DNA of 64,000 nt from Verrucosispora sp. WMMD573 (lineage in GTDB: Bacteria > Actinomycetota > Actinomycetes > Mycobacteriales > Micromonosporaceae). This document shows, in pieces, positions 27,240-36,467 of this stretch; within the stretch, counting starts at the first letter, position 1, and every line of letters begins with the position of its first letter. The stretch covers positions 744,001-808,000 of the forward strand of contig NZ_CP114901.1 in assembly GCF_027497175.1 (NCBI RefSeq). The letters are read 5' to 3'. A program made the translations under genes and the position numbers. The notes below the pieces were generated by a model. It did no database searches, was not told the DNA's origin, and was given only the letters and a program-made list of their open reading frames with translations.

Positions 27240-28812
27240 CGGTCTCCTCCGTCGTACCGAGCAGGGTCTTGCGTACCTTTCCGATCACCGAGCGCGGCAG
27301 CACGTCGACGAACTCGACCTCGGTCGGGCACTTGAATCTGGCCAGATTACGCGTGCAGTGGGCGATCAGCTCGGTACCGGCCACCGCGGCCTGCGGCACC
27401 GGCACCACGTACGCCCGGACAGTCTCCCCGGTCCTCGGGTGCGGCACGCCCACTACGGCGGACTCCGCCACCGCCGGATGCGCCGACAACACCAGTTCCA
27501 CCTCGTGCGGGTACACGTTGAAGCCGTTGACCAGGATCAGCTCACCGACCCGGTCAACCAGGAAGAGATCGCCGTCGGCGTCGGCGTACGCGACGTCGCC
27601 GGTCGCCCACCAGCCGTCGGCGTCCGGGCCGCCCGCGCCGTCCGGCCAGTACCCGCAGAACAGGTTCGCGCCGCGGACCACGAGTTGACCCGGGTCGGTT
27701 CCCGCGACGGGGTCGGTGAGGTCCATCCCGTCCGGGTCGTCGTCGGGCGTGGCGACTCCGTCGCGCCACAACTCCGTACCGTCCGCCCCGACCAGCCGCA
27801 CCTGCACGCCGGGCAGCGGCCGGCCGATCGATCCGGGCCGAGGTTCGCCGCCGACCAGGGTCGAGGTGAGCACCGGCGCGGTCTCGGTCAGGCCGTATCC
27901 GACATGCACCGGACGGCCGGCGGCCTCGGTGAAGCGGGCCGCGTCGGCCGGCTCCAGCGGCGCCGCGCCACAGACCACCAGCCGCACCGCGGCCATCGCC
28001 ACGGCGAGACTGTCAGCGTCCGCCCGGGACCAGGTCTGCACCATCGACGGTACGCCCACCAGCACGCTCACCCGGTGCCGGGCGATCTCGGCGAGCGCCG
28101 CGTCGGAGCCCGGATCATCGACGAGCACACCTGTCGCACCGTGGTGGATCACCGCGCCCAGCCCGGCGTTCAGCCCGTACGCGTGAAACAGCGGCAGGGC
28201 CAGCAGCACCGTGTCGTCGGGGCCGACCACCGGCGGCTCGATCCGCTCGACCTGCTCGTGGTTGGCCGCCAACGCCCCGTGCGAAAGCATGGCGCCCTTC
28301 GGCCAGCCCGAGGTGCCCGAGGTGTAGAGCAGCACCGCCAGGTCGTCGGCGCCGCGAACCGGAAACGTCCGGTCGCTGCCGGCCGTCGGCGCGCTGGTGT
28401 GCACCGCCACCAGCGCGGGCAGGTCCAGGTCCCCGAGCAGAGCCCGGATCCGCTCGGTAGCGATCAGCACCGACGCCCCCGAGTCCGCCAGGACGTGTCG
28501 CAGTTCGCGCGCGGCCAGGCCGGGGTTCACCGGTACCGCGGTCAAGCCGGCCCGCAGCGCACCGAGCAGGCTGATCACGAAGTCCGGCACGTTGGGCAGC
28601 GCCACGGCGACCCGGGCGCCCGACCCGGTCGCGTCGGCCTCCGGCAGCGCGTCGGCCAGCGCCCGGGCTGCGGCGCTCACCGCCTCGTCCAGTTCGGACC
28701 AGGTGATCGTCCGATCCCGCCAATGCAGTGCGGGCTTGCCGGCGTGCAACTCGGCCGCCCGGCGGAGGCGATCGGCGAGGTTGGGACCGGAAACCGAGTC
28801 AGGATCCTGCAC
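27232..28812 (-). CDS. AMP-dependent acyl-CoA synthetase/ligase
   Basis: An ANL-superfamily adenylating enzyme of about 526 residues. It shows the P-loop-like LLYTSGTSGWPKGAMLSH, the A5 motif VGYGLTETAPVL, WWATGDVAYADADGDLFLVDRVGELI with the hinge Asp, FNVYPHEVE and the catalytic-loop Lys in SVIGKVRK. It would activate a carboxylic acid, probably a fatty acid, to acyl-CoA via acyl-AMP. The start is uncertain. GTG 28812 lies 8 nt after a CAGACT hexamer, while in-frame ATGs at 28869 and 28938 lack ribosome sites. The conserved region begins about 10 residues after 28812. Confidence 0.92.
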   Translation of the reverse strand: MQDPDSVSGPNLADRLRRAAELHAGKPALHWRDRTITWSELDEAVSAAARALADALPEADATGSGARVAVALPNVPDFVISLLGALRAGLTAVPVNPGLAARELRHVLADSGASVLIATERIRALLGDLDLPALVAVHTSAPTAGSDRTFPVRGADDLAVLLYTSGTSGWPKGAMLSHGALAANHEQVERIEPPVVGPDDTVLLALPLFHAYGLNAGLGAVIHHGATGVLVDDPGSDAALAEIARHRVSVLVGVPSMVQTWSRADADSLAVAMAAVRLVVCGAAPLEPADAARFTEAAGRPVHVGYGLTETAPVLTSTLVGGEPRPGSIGRPLPGVQVRLVGADGTELWRDGVATPDDDPDGMDLTDPVAGTDPGQLVVRGANLFCGYWPDGAGGPDADGWWATGDVAYADADGDLFLVDRVGELILVNGFNVYPHEVELVLSAHPAVAESAVVGVPHPRTGETVRAYVVPVPQAAVAGTELIAHCTRNLARFKCPTEVEFVDVLPRSVIGKVRKTLLGTTEETDA

Positions 28813-29294
28813 GGTGGCTGAGTCTGGCACAGCCCGATCCGCGCGGCCACGCCCGATCCGCACGGCCATGCCCGCGAACCACCGGCGACCGCCATTCGCC
28901 TCATCGACATCAACGTGTGGACAGTCCACCGGGGCCACGGTGAGTCCCGTACACGGAACCGGACCACGTCACCGACGGTGCGGCACAGCCACCACGGCAG
29001 CGCACCGCGGGTGTCCCGGTCCCCTTCCGGCACCAGCCTTCACCGCCCCGGGGCACCCACCGCCGATCCGGCCCCTCACCAGCACGAACGGCGGCTCCAC
29101 TGGGGATCAGCCGGACCGCCGGTTGTCAACCACACCCGACGGACAACCGGTCCGCCAGGTCGGCGACACGTCGGGAAATACTTCGGCCCTGTGTAACGGA
29201 CTTGCCACGCGCGGGTGACGTTGGCCCTATCATCACTCGGGTCGGCTCACCCCATTTGCCGTGAGTCGACACCCCTCAGCCCGAGGAGGCCCCC
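28813..29294. other. Divergent intergenic region upstream of bldN
   Basis: About 480 bp with no credible gene. It should hold the promoters of the acyl-CoA synthetase gene and of the bldN unit. On the plus strand a TATCAT hexamer (29228-29233) is a possible -10 about 60 bp before the small ORF. GTAAC (29193-29197) and CGTTGG (29219-29224) look like ECF-type elements, but their 21-bp spacing is too wide. TCACC and GTGAG flank 29250-29270 in the wrong order for a BldD box. Confidence 0.4.
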
Positions 29295-29441
29295 GTGCCG
29301 TTGAGCGCATTGGACCAGCACCTCAAGGGGATCTGCCGCCCGCCGGCACACCCCGGAGCCAACCTGCCCGACGGGGCGACGACCGGCCGACCGGTCGTCG
29401 CCAGCCCGCCGGCCCCGGGCGGATCGGAGGCGGCGCGATGA
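29295..29441 (+). CDS. 48-codon ORF overlapping the bldN start
   Basis: GTG 29295 has GAGGAGG with a suitable gap (CCCCC) and opens 48 codons, starting MPLSALDQHLKG (GTG read as Met) and ending GSEAAR, with a Pro/Gly/Ala-rich middle. The stop TGA overlaps the bldN ATG as ATGA (29438-29441), so bldN has no better ribosome site of its own and would be translated by re-initiation. The peptide matches nothing I know. It could be a small protein or a coupling leader. The ribosome site and exact overlap are observed; translation is inferred. Confidence 0.6.
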   Translation: MPLSALDQHLKGICRPPAHPGANLPDGATTGRPVVASPPAPGGSEAAR

Positions 29442-30385
29442 CCACCTTCGGCTTCGCCGAGCGTCCGGTCGGCCTGACCGGTCCGGCCGCCCGCACTTCG
29501 ATCAACGAACGCGGCGGCGCGCACAGCGCGCCGGACACGTCGGCCAACCTCGCCGTCCGGGGCGACGGCACCGCGCGTCGGGTCGGCAGCCGGCCGCATC
29601 AGAACGAGCCGCCGCACCGACCACCCGTGCCCGGGGGGAACGCCAAACCGGCCGGCGGGCGGGTTGCCTCACCGAACCGCCCGACGATGCCGGCCCAGGC
29701 CCGGCGCAGCGGGGATGCCCCGGTCACCGAGGTGTCCACCACCGAGACGGCGGTCCTTCCGGCGGTGACCGAGACGACCGGCACCTCGACCGGGTACCCG
29801 AGCCGCCCGGATCCCTCCGATCCGGCGACCGAGGTGTGGACCCTCGTCGAACGCGCCCAGGCCGGTGAGGCCGAGGCGTTCGGGCTGATCTACGACCGCT
29901 ACGTGGACACCGTGTTCCGCTTCGTCTACTTCCGGGTCGGCAATCGACAACTCGCCGAGGACCTCACCTCGGACACCTTCCTGCGCGCCCTCAAGCGGAT
30001 CGGCAGCTTCACCTGGCAGGGCCGCGACCTCGGAGCCTGGCTGGTCACCATCGCGCGCAACCTGGTCGCCGACCACTTCAAGTCCGGCCGGTACCGGCTG
30101 GAGGTGACCACCGGCGATGTCCTCGACGCCGATCGGGAGGATCGTGGTCCCGAGGGCAGCCCGGAGGCGGCGGTGGTGGAGCACATCACGAACGTCGCCC
30201 TGTTGAGCGCCGTTAAACGCCTCAACCCCGAGCAGCAGGAGTGCATCGTGCTCCGCTTCCTCCAGGGCTTCTCGGTCGCCGAGACCGCCCGGGCGATGGG
30301 CAAGAACGAGGGCGCGATCAAGGCGTTGCAGTACCGGGCGGTCCGGGCCCTGGCCCGGCTGCTTCCGGACGGCTTCCAGCCGTGA
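29438..30385 (+). CDS. bldN: ECF-family sigma factor BldN
   Basis: A 315-residue extracytoplasmic-function sigma factor. The sigma domains begin at about residue 131. Region 2 includes LVERAQAGEAEAFGLIYDRY and TFLRALKRIGSFTWQGRD, followed by AWLVTIARNLVADHFKS. Region 4 includes RLNPEQQECIVLRFLQG and ETARAMGKNEGAIKALQYRAVR. These closely match Streptomyces BldN, which drives aerial development genes. Streptomyces BldN is a pro-protein with an N-terminal extension of about 86 residues. Here the extension is about 130 residues, Pro/Thr/Arg-rich and apparently disordered. The anti-sigma gene rsbN follows. Confidence 0.9.
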   Translation: MTTFGFAERPVGLTGPAARTSINERGGAHSAPDTSANLAVRGDGTARRVGSRPHQNEPPHRPPVPGGNAKPAGGRVASPNRPTMPAQARRSGDAPVTEVSTTETAVLPAVTETTGTSTGYPSRPDPSDPATEVWTLVERAQAGEAEAFGLIYDRYVDTVFRFVYFRVGNRQLAEDLTSDTFLRALKRIGSFTWQGRDLGAWLVTIARNLVADHFKSGRYRLEVTTGDVLDADREDRGPEGSPEAAVVEHITNVALLSAVKRLNPEQQECIVLRFLQGFSVAETARAMGKNEGAIKALQYRAVRALARLLPDGFQP

Positions 30386-30483
30386 CCTGCCCGCACCGCG
30401 ACGACGGCCGTCCAGCCCGACCGACTCCCGGGCCTCCGAGGTCTGACAGCGATCACTTTGCGTAATTTCGGCACCGGCCGGGC

Positions 30484-30512
30484 CGTAACCCGCCCCCGGC
30501 GCGGCGCGTTTC
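30484..30512 (+). promoter_or_regulatory. ECF-type promoter upstream of rsbN
   Basis: CGTAAC (30484-30489), a 17-bp spacer and CGTTTC (30507-30512) fit ECF-type promoters (AAC in the -35, CGT in the -10). They also resemble the BldN-dependent consensus as I recall it. The predicted start lies about 150 nt before rsbN. This would let BldN activate its own anti-sigma factor. Confidence 0.55.
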
Positions 30513-30666
30513 TCCGGGTGCGACCGGTGACAGGTCGGGAACCCACGGGGTCCTCGGATGATCTGCGACGGAGCCGACGACGGCCTCCGCCGTGCAGTCA
30601 CGGAATCATCGGTCGCTGGCGGTGAACGCGGCCGACCGGCCGTGACCAGCGAGAGGAGGTGCCACG

Positions 30667-31527
30667 GTGGACAACGCCCTCTTCTCCCGTCGGCGCGCCG
30701 AGCGCTTCGCGCAGCTTCTCGACGAAGCCAACGGCGGCCGACGTCATCACGTGCGATCCAGGGACGACGACCGGCTGGCGCCGCTCGTGACGCTCGGTCG
30801 TCGCCTCGGCGACAACCCGCCGGCGGCCGAGGTCGACCCGGAATTCCGCACCGGCCTGCGGGCGATGTTGCTGGCCACCGCTGCTCGTGAGGGCATCGGT
30901 GCGCCTGCCCCGGCCCGGCCGGCCGAGAAGTCGGCTTCCAGTCGTGCGGCGCTACTGCCCGCGGTGACCGCCCGTCGGGCCCGCGCCCGCGGTGCAATCC
31001 TGATCGGCATCGCCGCCGGTGCGGTGGCCGTTTCCGGCATCTCGGCGGCCAGCGAGAACGCGGTGCCCGGCGACCCGCTGTACGGCATGAAGCGAGGCAC
31101 CGAACGGGCGCAACTCGCACTCACCAGTTCCGAGATCAGCCGGGGTCAGCTCTTCCTCGACTTCGCCCGCACCCGACTGGCCGAGGCGGCCACGTTGCGG
31201 GGCAACCCGAGCGGCTACAGCGCCGTCCTGGACGACATGGACGCGGACACCCGACAGGGCGTACGCCTGCTCACCGGAGCGGCCGCCCAGCGCTCGGACC
31301 CGGCGGCGCTGGCCGCGGTCGACGCCTTCCTCACCGACCAGCGGCGTTCGCTGAAGGCGCTGGAGGGCCGGGGTTCCCGGATCGACCGGGTGCGTACCAG
31401 CGAATCGTTGGCGCTGCTCGAGTCGGTCGCCGAGCGGGTCGACGCCCTGCGCGCCGCCATCGCCTGCTCCCAAAAGCTCACCGTCACCAGCGATACGCTC
31501 GGCCCGATCCCCGCCGTCTGCTCCTGA
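30667..31527 (+). CDS. rsbN: Anti-sigma factor RsbN (DUF5667 protein)
   Basis: A 286-residue single-pass membrane protein. The N-terminal 100 residues are cytoplasmic and Arg-rich. A helix at about 115-135 (GAILIGIAAGAVAVSGISAA) precedes the DUF5667 region (AVPGDPLYGMKRGTERAQLALTSSE, then coiled helices). This architecture and its position right after bldN match Streptomyces RsbN, which holds BldN at the membrane. The GTG start has GAGGAGG upstream. Release of the sigma factor presumably needs a signal or proteolysis, which is not visible here. Confidence 0.87.
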   Translation: MDNALFSRRRAERFAQLLDEANGGRRHHVRSRDDDRLAPLVTLGRRLGDNPPAAEVDPEFRTGLRAMLLATAAREGIGAPAPARPAEKSASSRAALLPAVTARRARARGAILIGIAAGAVAVSGISAASENAVPGDPLYGMKRGTERAQLALTSSEISRGQLFLDFARTRLAEAATLRGNPSGYSAVLDDMDADTRQGVRLLTGAAAQRSDPAALAAVDAFLTDQRRSLKALEGRGSRIDRVRTSESLALLESVAERVDALRAAIACSQKLTVTSDTLGPIPAVCS

Positions 31528-31577
31528 CCGGGCGGCAATACGAGCCTGCCGGGAGATTCAGCACGGCCCGCCGGCCG

Positions 31578-31597
31578 CCGGTCACGCTGGTGACCGG
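31578..31597. terminator. Convergent hairpin between rsbN and acyltransferase
   Basis: CCGGTCAC (31578-31585) and GTGACCGG (31590-31597) form an 8-bp stem with a GCTG loop. It abuts the stop codon of the convergent acyltransferase gene, 50 bp after rsbN. Confidence 0.5.
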
Positions 31598-32569
31598 TCA
31601 GGGACCGAACGGATCGGGTCGACGTTCCAGCAGTTGGTGCAGGGTCTGCTGAATGGTCTCCCGTACCTGGTCGGCAAGGTTGAACACGACAAGCGGGTCG
31701 TCCGCCGAATCCATCAGGTGCTCCGTCGGGATCGGCGGGCAGAACTCGATCAGCCACTTGCTCGGCAACGGCACCATGCCCAGCGGCCCGAGCCAGGGGA
31801 AGGTGGGTGTCACGGGAAAGTACGGCAGCTTGAGCAGCCGGGCCAGTGGCTTGATGTCGGCGAGCATCGGGTAGATCTCCTCGCCGCCGACGATCGCCAC
31901 CGGGATGATCGGGGTGCCGGTGCGCAGCGCCGCCGAGACGAAGCCACCCCGCCCGAAGCGTTGCAGCTTGTAGCGTTCCGCGTACAGCTTGCCGATGCCC
32001 TTGAAGCCCTCCGGGAAGACGCCGACCAGTTCGCCGTGGCGCATGAGCCGCTCGGCGTCCGGGTTGCAGGCCATCGTGCCGCCGGTCTTGCGAGCGATCT
32101 CGGAGACCACCGGCATCCGGAAGACCAGGTCCGCACCGAGCAGCCGCAGATAGCGGTGCTCGGGATGCTCGTGATGCAGCGCGGTGGAGAGCATCAACGC
32201 GTCCATGGCCACGGTGCCGGAGTGGTTGCCGACGATGAGTCCCGCCCCGTCGGTGGGCACGTGCTCCAGGCCGGTGACCTCGGTGCGGAACCAGTCTCGG
32301 TAGAGCCGGCGCAGCAGCGGATGGAAGACCGCCGACGTCAGATCCCGGTCGAAGCCGAACTCGTCCACCTCGTAGTCGCCGGCCAGCCGTCGCCGCAGGA
32401 AGGCCAGGCCGGTGGCGACCCGGCGGTCCCAGACGTCGTCCGCCTGGTCCGGTACGGCCGGGCGGTGCCCGTTGCGCCGTGCCGGGTCCGCGTCGGGGGT
32501 GACCGGCGCCGGCACGGCGTACCGGTCGTCGAGGCGCCCCTCGTCATGGCGCTCCTCGGGCTCGGTCAC
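31598..32569 (-). CDS. Lysophospholipid acyltransferase (PlsC-like)
   Basis: A 323-residue acyltransferase. The catalytic motif is GNHSGTVAMD (HxxxxD form) and the glycerol-phosphate motif is VFPEGFKG, with PIIPVAIVGGEE downstream. The N-terminal 60 residues are polar and probably disordered. It would acylate lysophosphatidate or a related lipid at the inner membrane. Its ATG overlaps the epimerase stop by 4 bp, so the two are co-expressed. The same pair occurs beside bS22 in M. tuberculosis (Rv0501-Rv0502) and in the Streptomyces bldN region. Confidence 0.9.
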   Translation of the reverse strand: MTEPEERHDEGRLDDRYAVPAPVTPDADPARRNGHRPAVPDQADDVWDRRVATGLAFLRRRLAGDYEVDEFGFDRDLTSAVFHPLLRRLYRDWFRTEVTGLEHVPTDGAGLIVGNHSGTVAMDALMLSTALHHEHPEHRYLRLLGADLVFRMPVVSEIARKTGGTMACNPDAERLMRHGELVGVFPEGFKGIGKLYAERYKLQRFGRGGFVSAALRTGTPIIPVAIVGGEEIYPMLADIKPLARLLKLPYFPVTPTFPWLGPLGMVPLPSKWLIEFCPPIPTEHLMDSADDPLVVFNLADQVRETIQQTLHQLLERRPDPFGP

Positions 32570-33639
32570 GACCGCTCCCGGACGGCGGCGCGCACCTGCC
32601 GGATGCGGTCCAGCACCAACTGCTCGGCGGCGGCCAACTGTTCCCGGGTAACCACGGCACGCCCATGGTGCGCCCGGATGAAGTCGTCGAAGGCGGCGGC
32701 GGTCGAGCGGGGCGTGAAGGCGAACTCCCGTTCCAGCCGGGAAATGTCCACCACGCGGCCGTGCACGAAGAGGTCGACCTGGTCGAGACCGTAGCGGCCG
32801 AGACCCATCACCCTGGCGAGCGCCACGGCGCCGGACAGGCTCGGCTCCAGCACCGGCACCGCGACCCGCCCGGCTCGACGGATCGCCTGCGACAACGCGA
32901 GCACCCCCGGCCCCGCGACGTTGAAGGTGCCGGGATGATCCTCGACCACCGACCGGTGCAGCACCTCCAACGCGTCGTCGAAGTGCAGGAACTGCAGTCG
33001 AGCGTCCCGCCCGAGGATGGTGGGCATCACCGGTTGCGCGAAGTAGCGGGTGAGCGTGGTGTCCGCCGTCGAGCCGATGAACGGCGCGAAGCGCAGCACG
33101 GTGGCGGTGACGTCACCGCGCCGACGACGGAAGCCTCGGACGTACCCCTCGATGTCGAGGATGTCGCGACCGAAGCCGCCCCGCGGCACCTCGCGCGGCT
33201 CGGTCTCCTCGGTGAAGACGGCCGGATCACGGAACGAGGCACCGTACGCCGCCGTGGAGGAGCGGATCACGATCTTGCGTAACCGTGGTGCCCGCTGGCA
33301 CGCGGCGAGCAGTTGCATGGTGCCGATGACGTTCTGCTCCTTCATCGCCGCCCGGCCGCCGTGCTGCGGATCCGGAGAGCTGACCAGGGCCAGATGCACC
33401 ACGGTGTCCACGTCGAGGTCGGCGAGGAGGCCACCCACCGACCCGGCGTCGACCTGGATCCGCTCCACCCGGTCGAGCAGCACGCCGATGTCGGCCCCCG
33501 GCTCCGGCAGGTCGATGCCGATGACCCGGTCGATGCGCGGGTCAGCGGCGAGCCGGGCGGCGACGTGCGCGCCGAGATAGCGGCTGACCCCGGTCACGAC
33601 GACGACCCCCGGAGGGCTCTGGGAGCCACCGGGGGTCAT
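32566..33639 (-). CDS. NAD-dependent epimerase/dehydratase family protein
   Basis: A 357-residue extended SDR. The NAD motif is VVVTGVSRYLGAHVA (a variant of TGxxGxxG), the early strand ends in the acidic IGIDLPEP, and VHLALVSSP, IRSSTAAYG and VLRFAPFIG follow. The canonical YxxxK is not clear: YGASFRDPAVF replaces the usual arrangement, so activity on UDP-sugars is uncertain. This is the GalE2-like protein encoded beside the acyltransferase in many actinobacteria. ATG 33639 is chosen; GTG 33648 is an alternative. Confidence 0.87.
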   Translation of the reverse strand: MTPGGSQSPPGVVVVTGVSRYLGAHVAARLAADPRIDRVIGIDLPEPGADIGVLLDRVERIQVDAGSVGGLLADLDVDTVVHLALVSSPDPQHGGRAAMKEQNVIGTMQLLAACQRAPRLRKIVIRSSTAAYGASFRDPAVFTEETEPREVPRGGFGRDILDIEGYVRGFRRRRGDVTATVLRFAPFIGSTADTTLTRYFAQPVMPTILGRDARLQFLHFDDALEVLHRSVVEDHPGTFNVAGPGVLALSQAIRRAGRVAVPVLEPSLSGAVALARVMGLGRYGLDQVDLFVHGRVVDISRLEREFAFTPRSTAAAFDDFIRAHHGRAVVTREQLAAAEQLVLDRIRQVRAAVRERS

Positions 33640-33756
33640 GTCTGGCACCTACCCCGACAGGTGGGACCGAGCCGGGGCAGCCACGGCCTGATCACCTGAG
33701 CCTCCGAGGGTCGACAGTTGGCGAGGGACGGACGCCGGGACCAGGCCCGGCATCGG

Positions 33757-33858
33757 TCACTTGCCGAGACGGCGACGCTGGACGCGGGTCTTGCGCAGCA
33801 GCTTGCGGTGCTTCTTCTTAGCCATGCGCTTGCGGCGCTTCTTGACCACCGAGCCCAT
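33757..33858 (-). CDS. Small ribosomal subunit protein bS22
   Basis: A 33-residue, extremely basic protein beginning [19 protein letters not shown] and ending RRRLGK. It matches the bS22 protein (AURKAIP1/COX24-like domain) seen in mycobacterial ribosomes near the decoding centre. AAAGG lies upstream of the ATG at 33858; longer in-frame starts would add unrelated sequence. It is a single-gene unit between the HTH protein and the epimerase, a conserved actinobacterial order. Confidence 0.93.
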   Translation of the reverse strand: MGSVVKKRRKRMAKKKHRKLLRKTRVQRRRLGK

Positions 33859-34079
33859 ACGACAGCCTTTCGATGCAACGTGCGGCGCGACCGGGAGGAC
33901 ACCACGAACCCGTGGCGTCAGCGACCGCTTGCGGACAGGGATCGGACCGGCGGGATGGGCGGCGGAGCGCACCAGCGGTCACGATCGGAGTCCAGCGTAG
34001 CGGGACTGCGTCAGCAGGACCAACGCGCCCCCGTTCGATGCCCCTTCCGCCGGGTCCGCGTGACCCGGCCGTACCAGGG

Positions 34080-34289
34080 TCAGGCGGTCTCCTGGAAGGC
34101 GCCGCGCAGGTACTCGTGCACCGCGTGCTCCGGAACCCGGAACGACCTGCCCACCCGTACGGCGGTCAACTCACCGCTGTGCACCAGGCGGTAGACCGTC
34201 ATCTTCGACACCCGCATGACCGTCGCCACCTCCGCGACGGTCAGGAACTTGACCTCCGACAGCCGACCGTCGGACTGCGACCCGGCCAT
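34080..34289 (-). CDS. Small excisionase-type HTH regulator (BdtA-like)
   Basis: A 69-residue MerR/excisionase-fold DNA-binding protein: FLTVAEVATVMRVSKMTVYRLVHSGELTAVRVGRSFRVPEH is nearly its whole length. It corresponds by position and sequence type to the Streptomyces gene near bldN/rsbN called bdtA, and to Rv0500A in M. tuberculosis; both from memory. It probably controls developmental or stress genes. The flanking gaps (33859-34079 and 34290-34515) show no other genes. Confidence 0.88.
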   Translation of the reverse strand: MAGSQSDGRLSEVKFLTVAEVATVMRVSKMTVYRLVHSGELTAVRVGRSFRVPEHAVHEYLRGAFQETA

Positions 34290-34515
34290 GGCTCACCCGA
34301 CCCATCCCATGCCCGGCGCGTGCCGCCACACGGGTCCTCCCGCGCGGCCGGCGACGCGCGTGTTACCAGTACGGTAGCGGGACGGCTGTGACCGGCGCGA
34401 TCCCTTCCTGCAACTGATCACGGATCCGGCCCGGCCTGGCCACGAAAAACCCCTGGTCGGGTGCCGTACCCGGAATTTCGGCAACGATCAACCTCGGCCG
34501 CGAGTATCGGGGATG

Positions 34516-35696
34516 TCACTCGGTGCGCAGGGCCACCACCGGGTCGAGCCGACCGGCCCGCTGGGCGGGCACGACCCCGAAGACGATGCCGACCGCTGCC
34601 GAGACGCCGAACGCCAGTGCCAGCGACCACCAGGTCACCGCCGCCGGGATGGGTGAGAGGGCGGCCACCAGCAGCGCGCCGCCCACCCCGAGGGCCATCC
34701 CGGTGAGTCCACCGACGGAGGTCAGCAGCACCGCCTCCAGCAGGAACTGCACGCCGATGTCGCGGGGACGGGCGCCGACCGCCTTGCGCAGCCCGATCTC
34801 CCGGGTCCGCTCTCGGACCGAGACCAGCATGATGTTGGAGACGCCGACCCCGCCGACCAGCAGCGAGATGCCCGCGATGGCGGCCAGTACGCCGGTCAGG
34901 ATGCCGAGGATGTCGCCCAGCACACCGAGGATCTGCTCCTGGGTGACCGCACTGAACTCGGTACCCGGGTGCCGACCGTTCAGCTCGGCCACGATCCGCT
35001 CGCCCAGTTCGTCGATCCGTTCCCGGTCCGGCGCCTTCACCGCGATGGCGTCGACCCGCTGGGTGCCGTAGAGCCGTTGCGCCGCCGTCACCGGTACGTG
35101 TACCTCGTCGTCCCGGTCGACGCCGAGGCTCTGCCCGAGCGGGACGAAGACGCCGATCACCCGGAAGCGGACGCCGGCCACGTTGATCTGCTGGCCGACG
35201 GCCTCCCGGTCCGGGAAGAGGGACCGGGCCACCGAGTCGCCGAGCACCGCGACCCGCCGCCCGGTGTCCACGTCGGATCCGGTCAGGTAGCGCCCCCGGG
35301 CCAGTTCCCGGGCGAAGACGGTGGGGGTCGTCTCCAGCACCCCCTGGACGGTGGTGAAGTCCTCCCGGTTGCCGGCCCGCACTGTCGCACCGGAGGCAAC
35401 CGTCACGGCCACCCGGTTCGGATCACCTACCACCCGGCCGACGGCGTCCACGTCCTGAAGGGTGAGCGGGGAGAGCGCCGGCGCGCTGCCCACGTCCAGC
35501 CGCCCCGGCACGACCAGCAGCAGGTTGGAGCCGAGCCCCTCCACCTGCTGTTCCACCCGCTGCTTGGTGCCGGTACCGATGGCCACCAGCAGCACCACGG
35601 ACGCCACCCCGATGACCACCCCGAGCATGGTGAGGGCACTGCGCAGCCGGTTCGCACGCAGCGCGTCCCACGCCACCCGCCACGCCTCGGCCACCC

Positions 35697-35700
<4 letters not shown>
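34516..35700 (-). CDS. MacB-type ABC transporter permease
   Basis: A 394-residue FtsX/MacB-family permease. Helix 1 is near residues 22-44 (SALTMLGVVIGVASVVLLVAIG). A large extracytoplasmic MacB_PCD domain follows, then three helices in the last 130 residues, including LLVGGVGVSNIMLVSV, the coupling sequence RERTREIGLRKAVGARPRDI and a C-terminal PAQRAGRLDPVVALR. It overlaps the ATPase gene by 4 bp and forms a tripartite-like exporter with the adaptor gene. Confidence 0.93.

Positions 35701-36463
<763 letters not shown>

Positions 36464-36467
<4 letters not shown>

Noticed and set aside
29193..29224. ECF-type promoter GTAAC...CGTTGG upstream of the small ORF
   Set aside because: The 21-bp spacer is too long for an ECF sigma factor.
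29249..29275. Possible BldD box ahead of bldN
   Set aside because: TCACC and GTGAG are present but in the opposite order to the BldD consensus half-sites.
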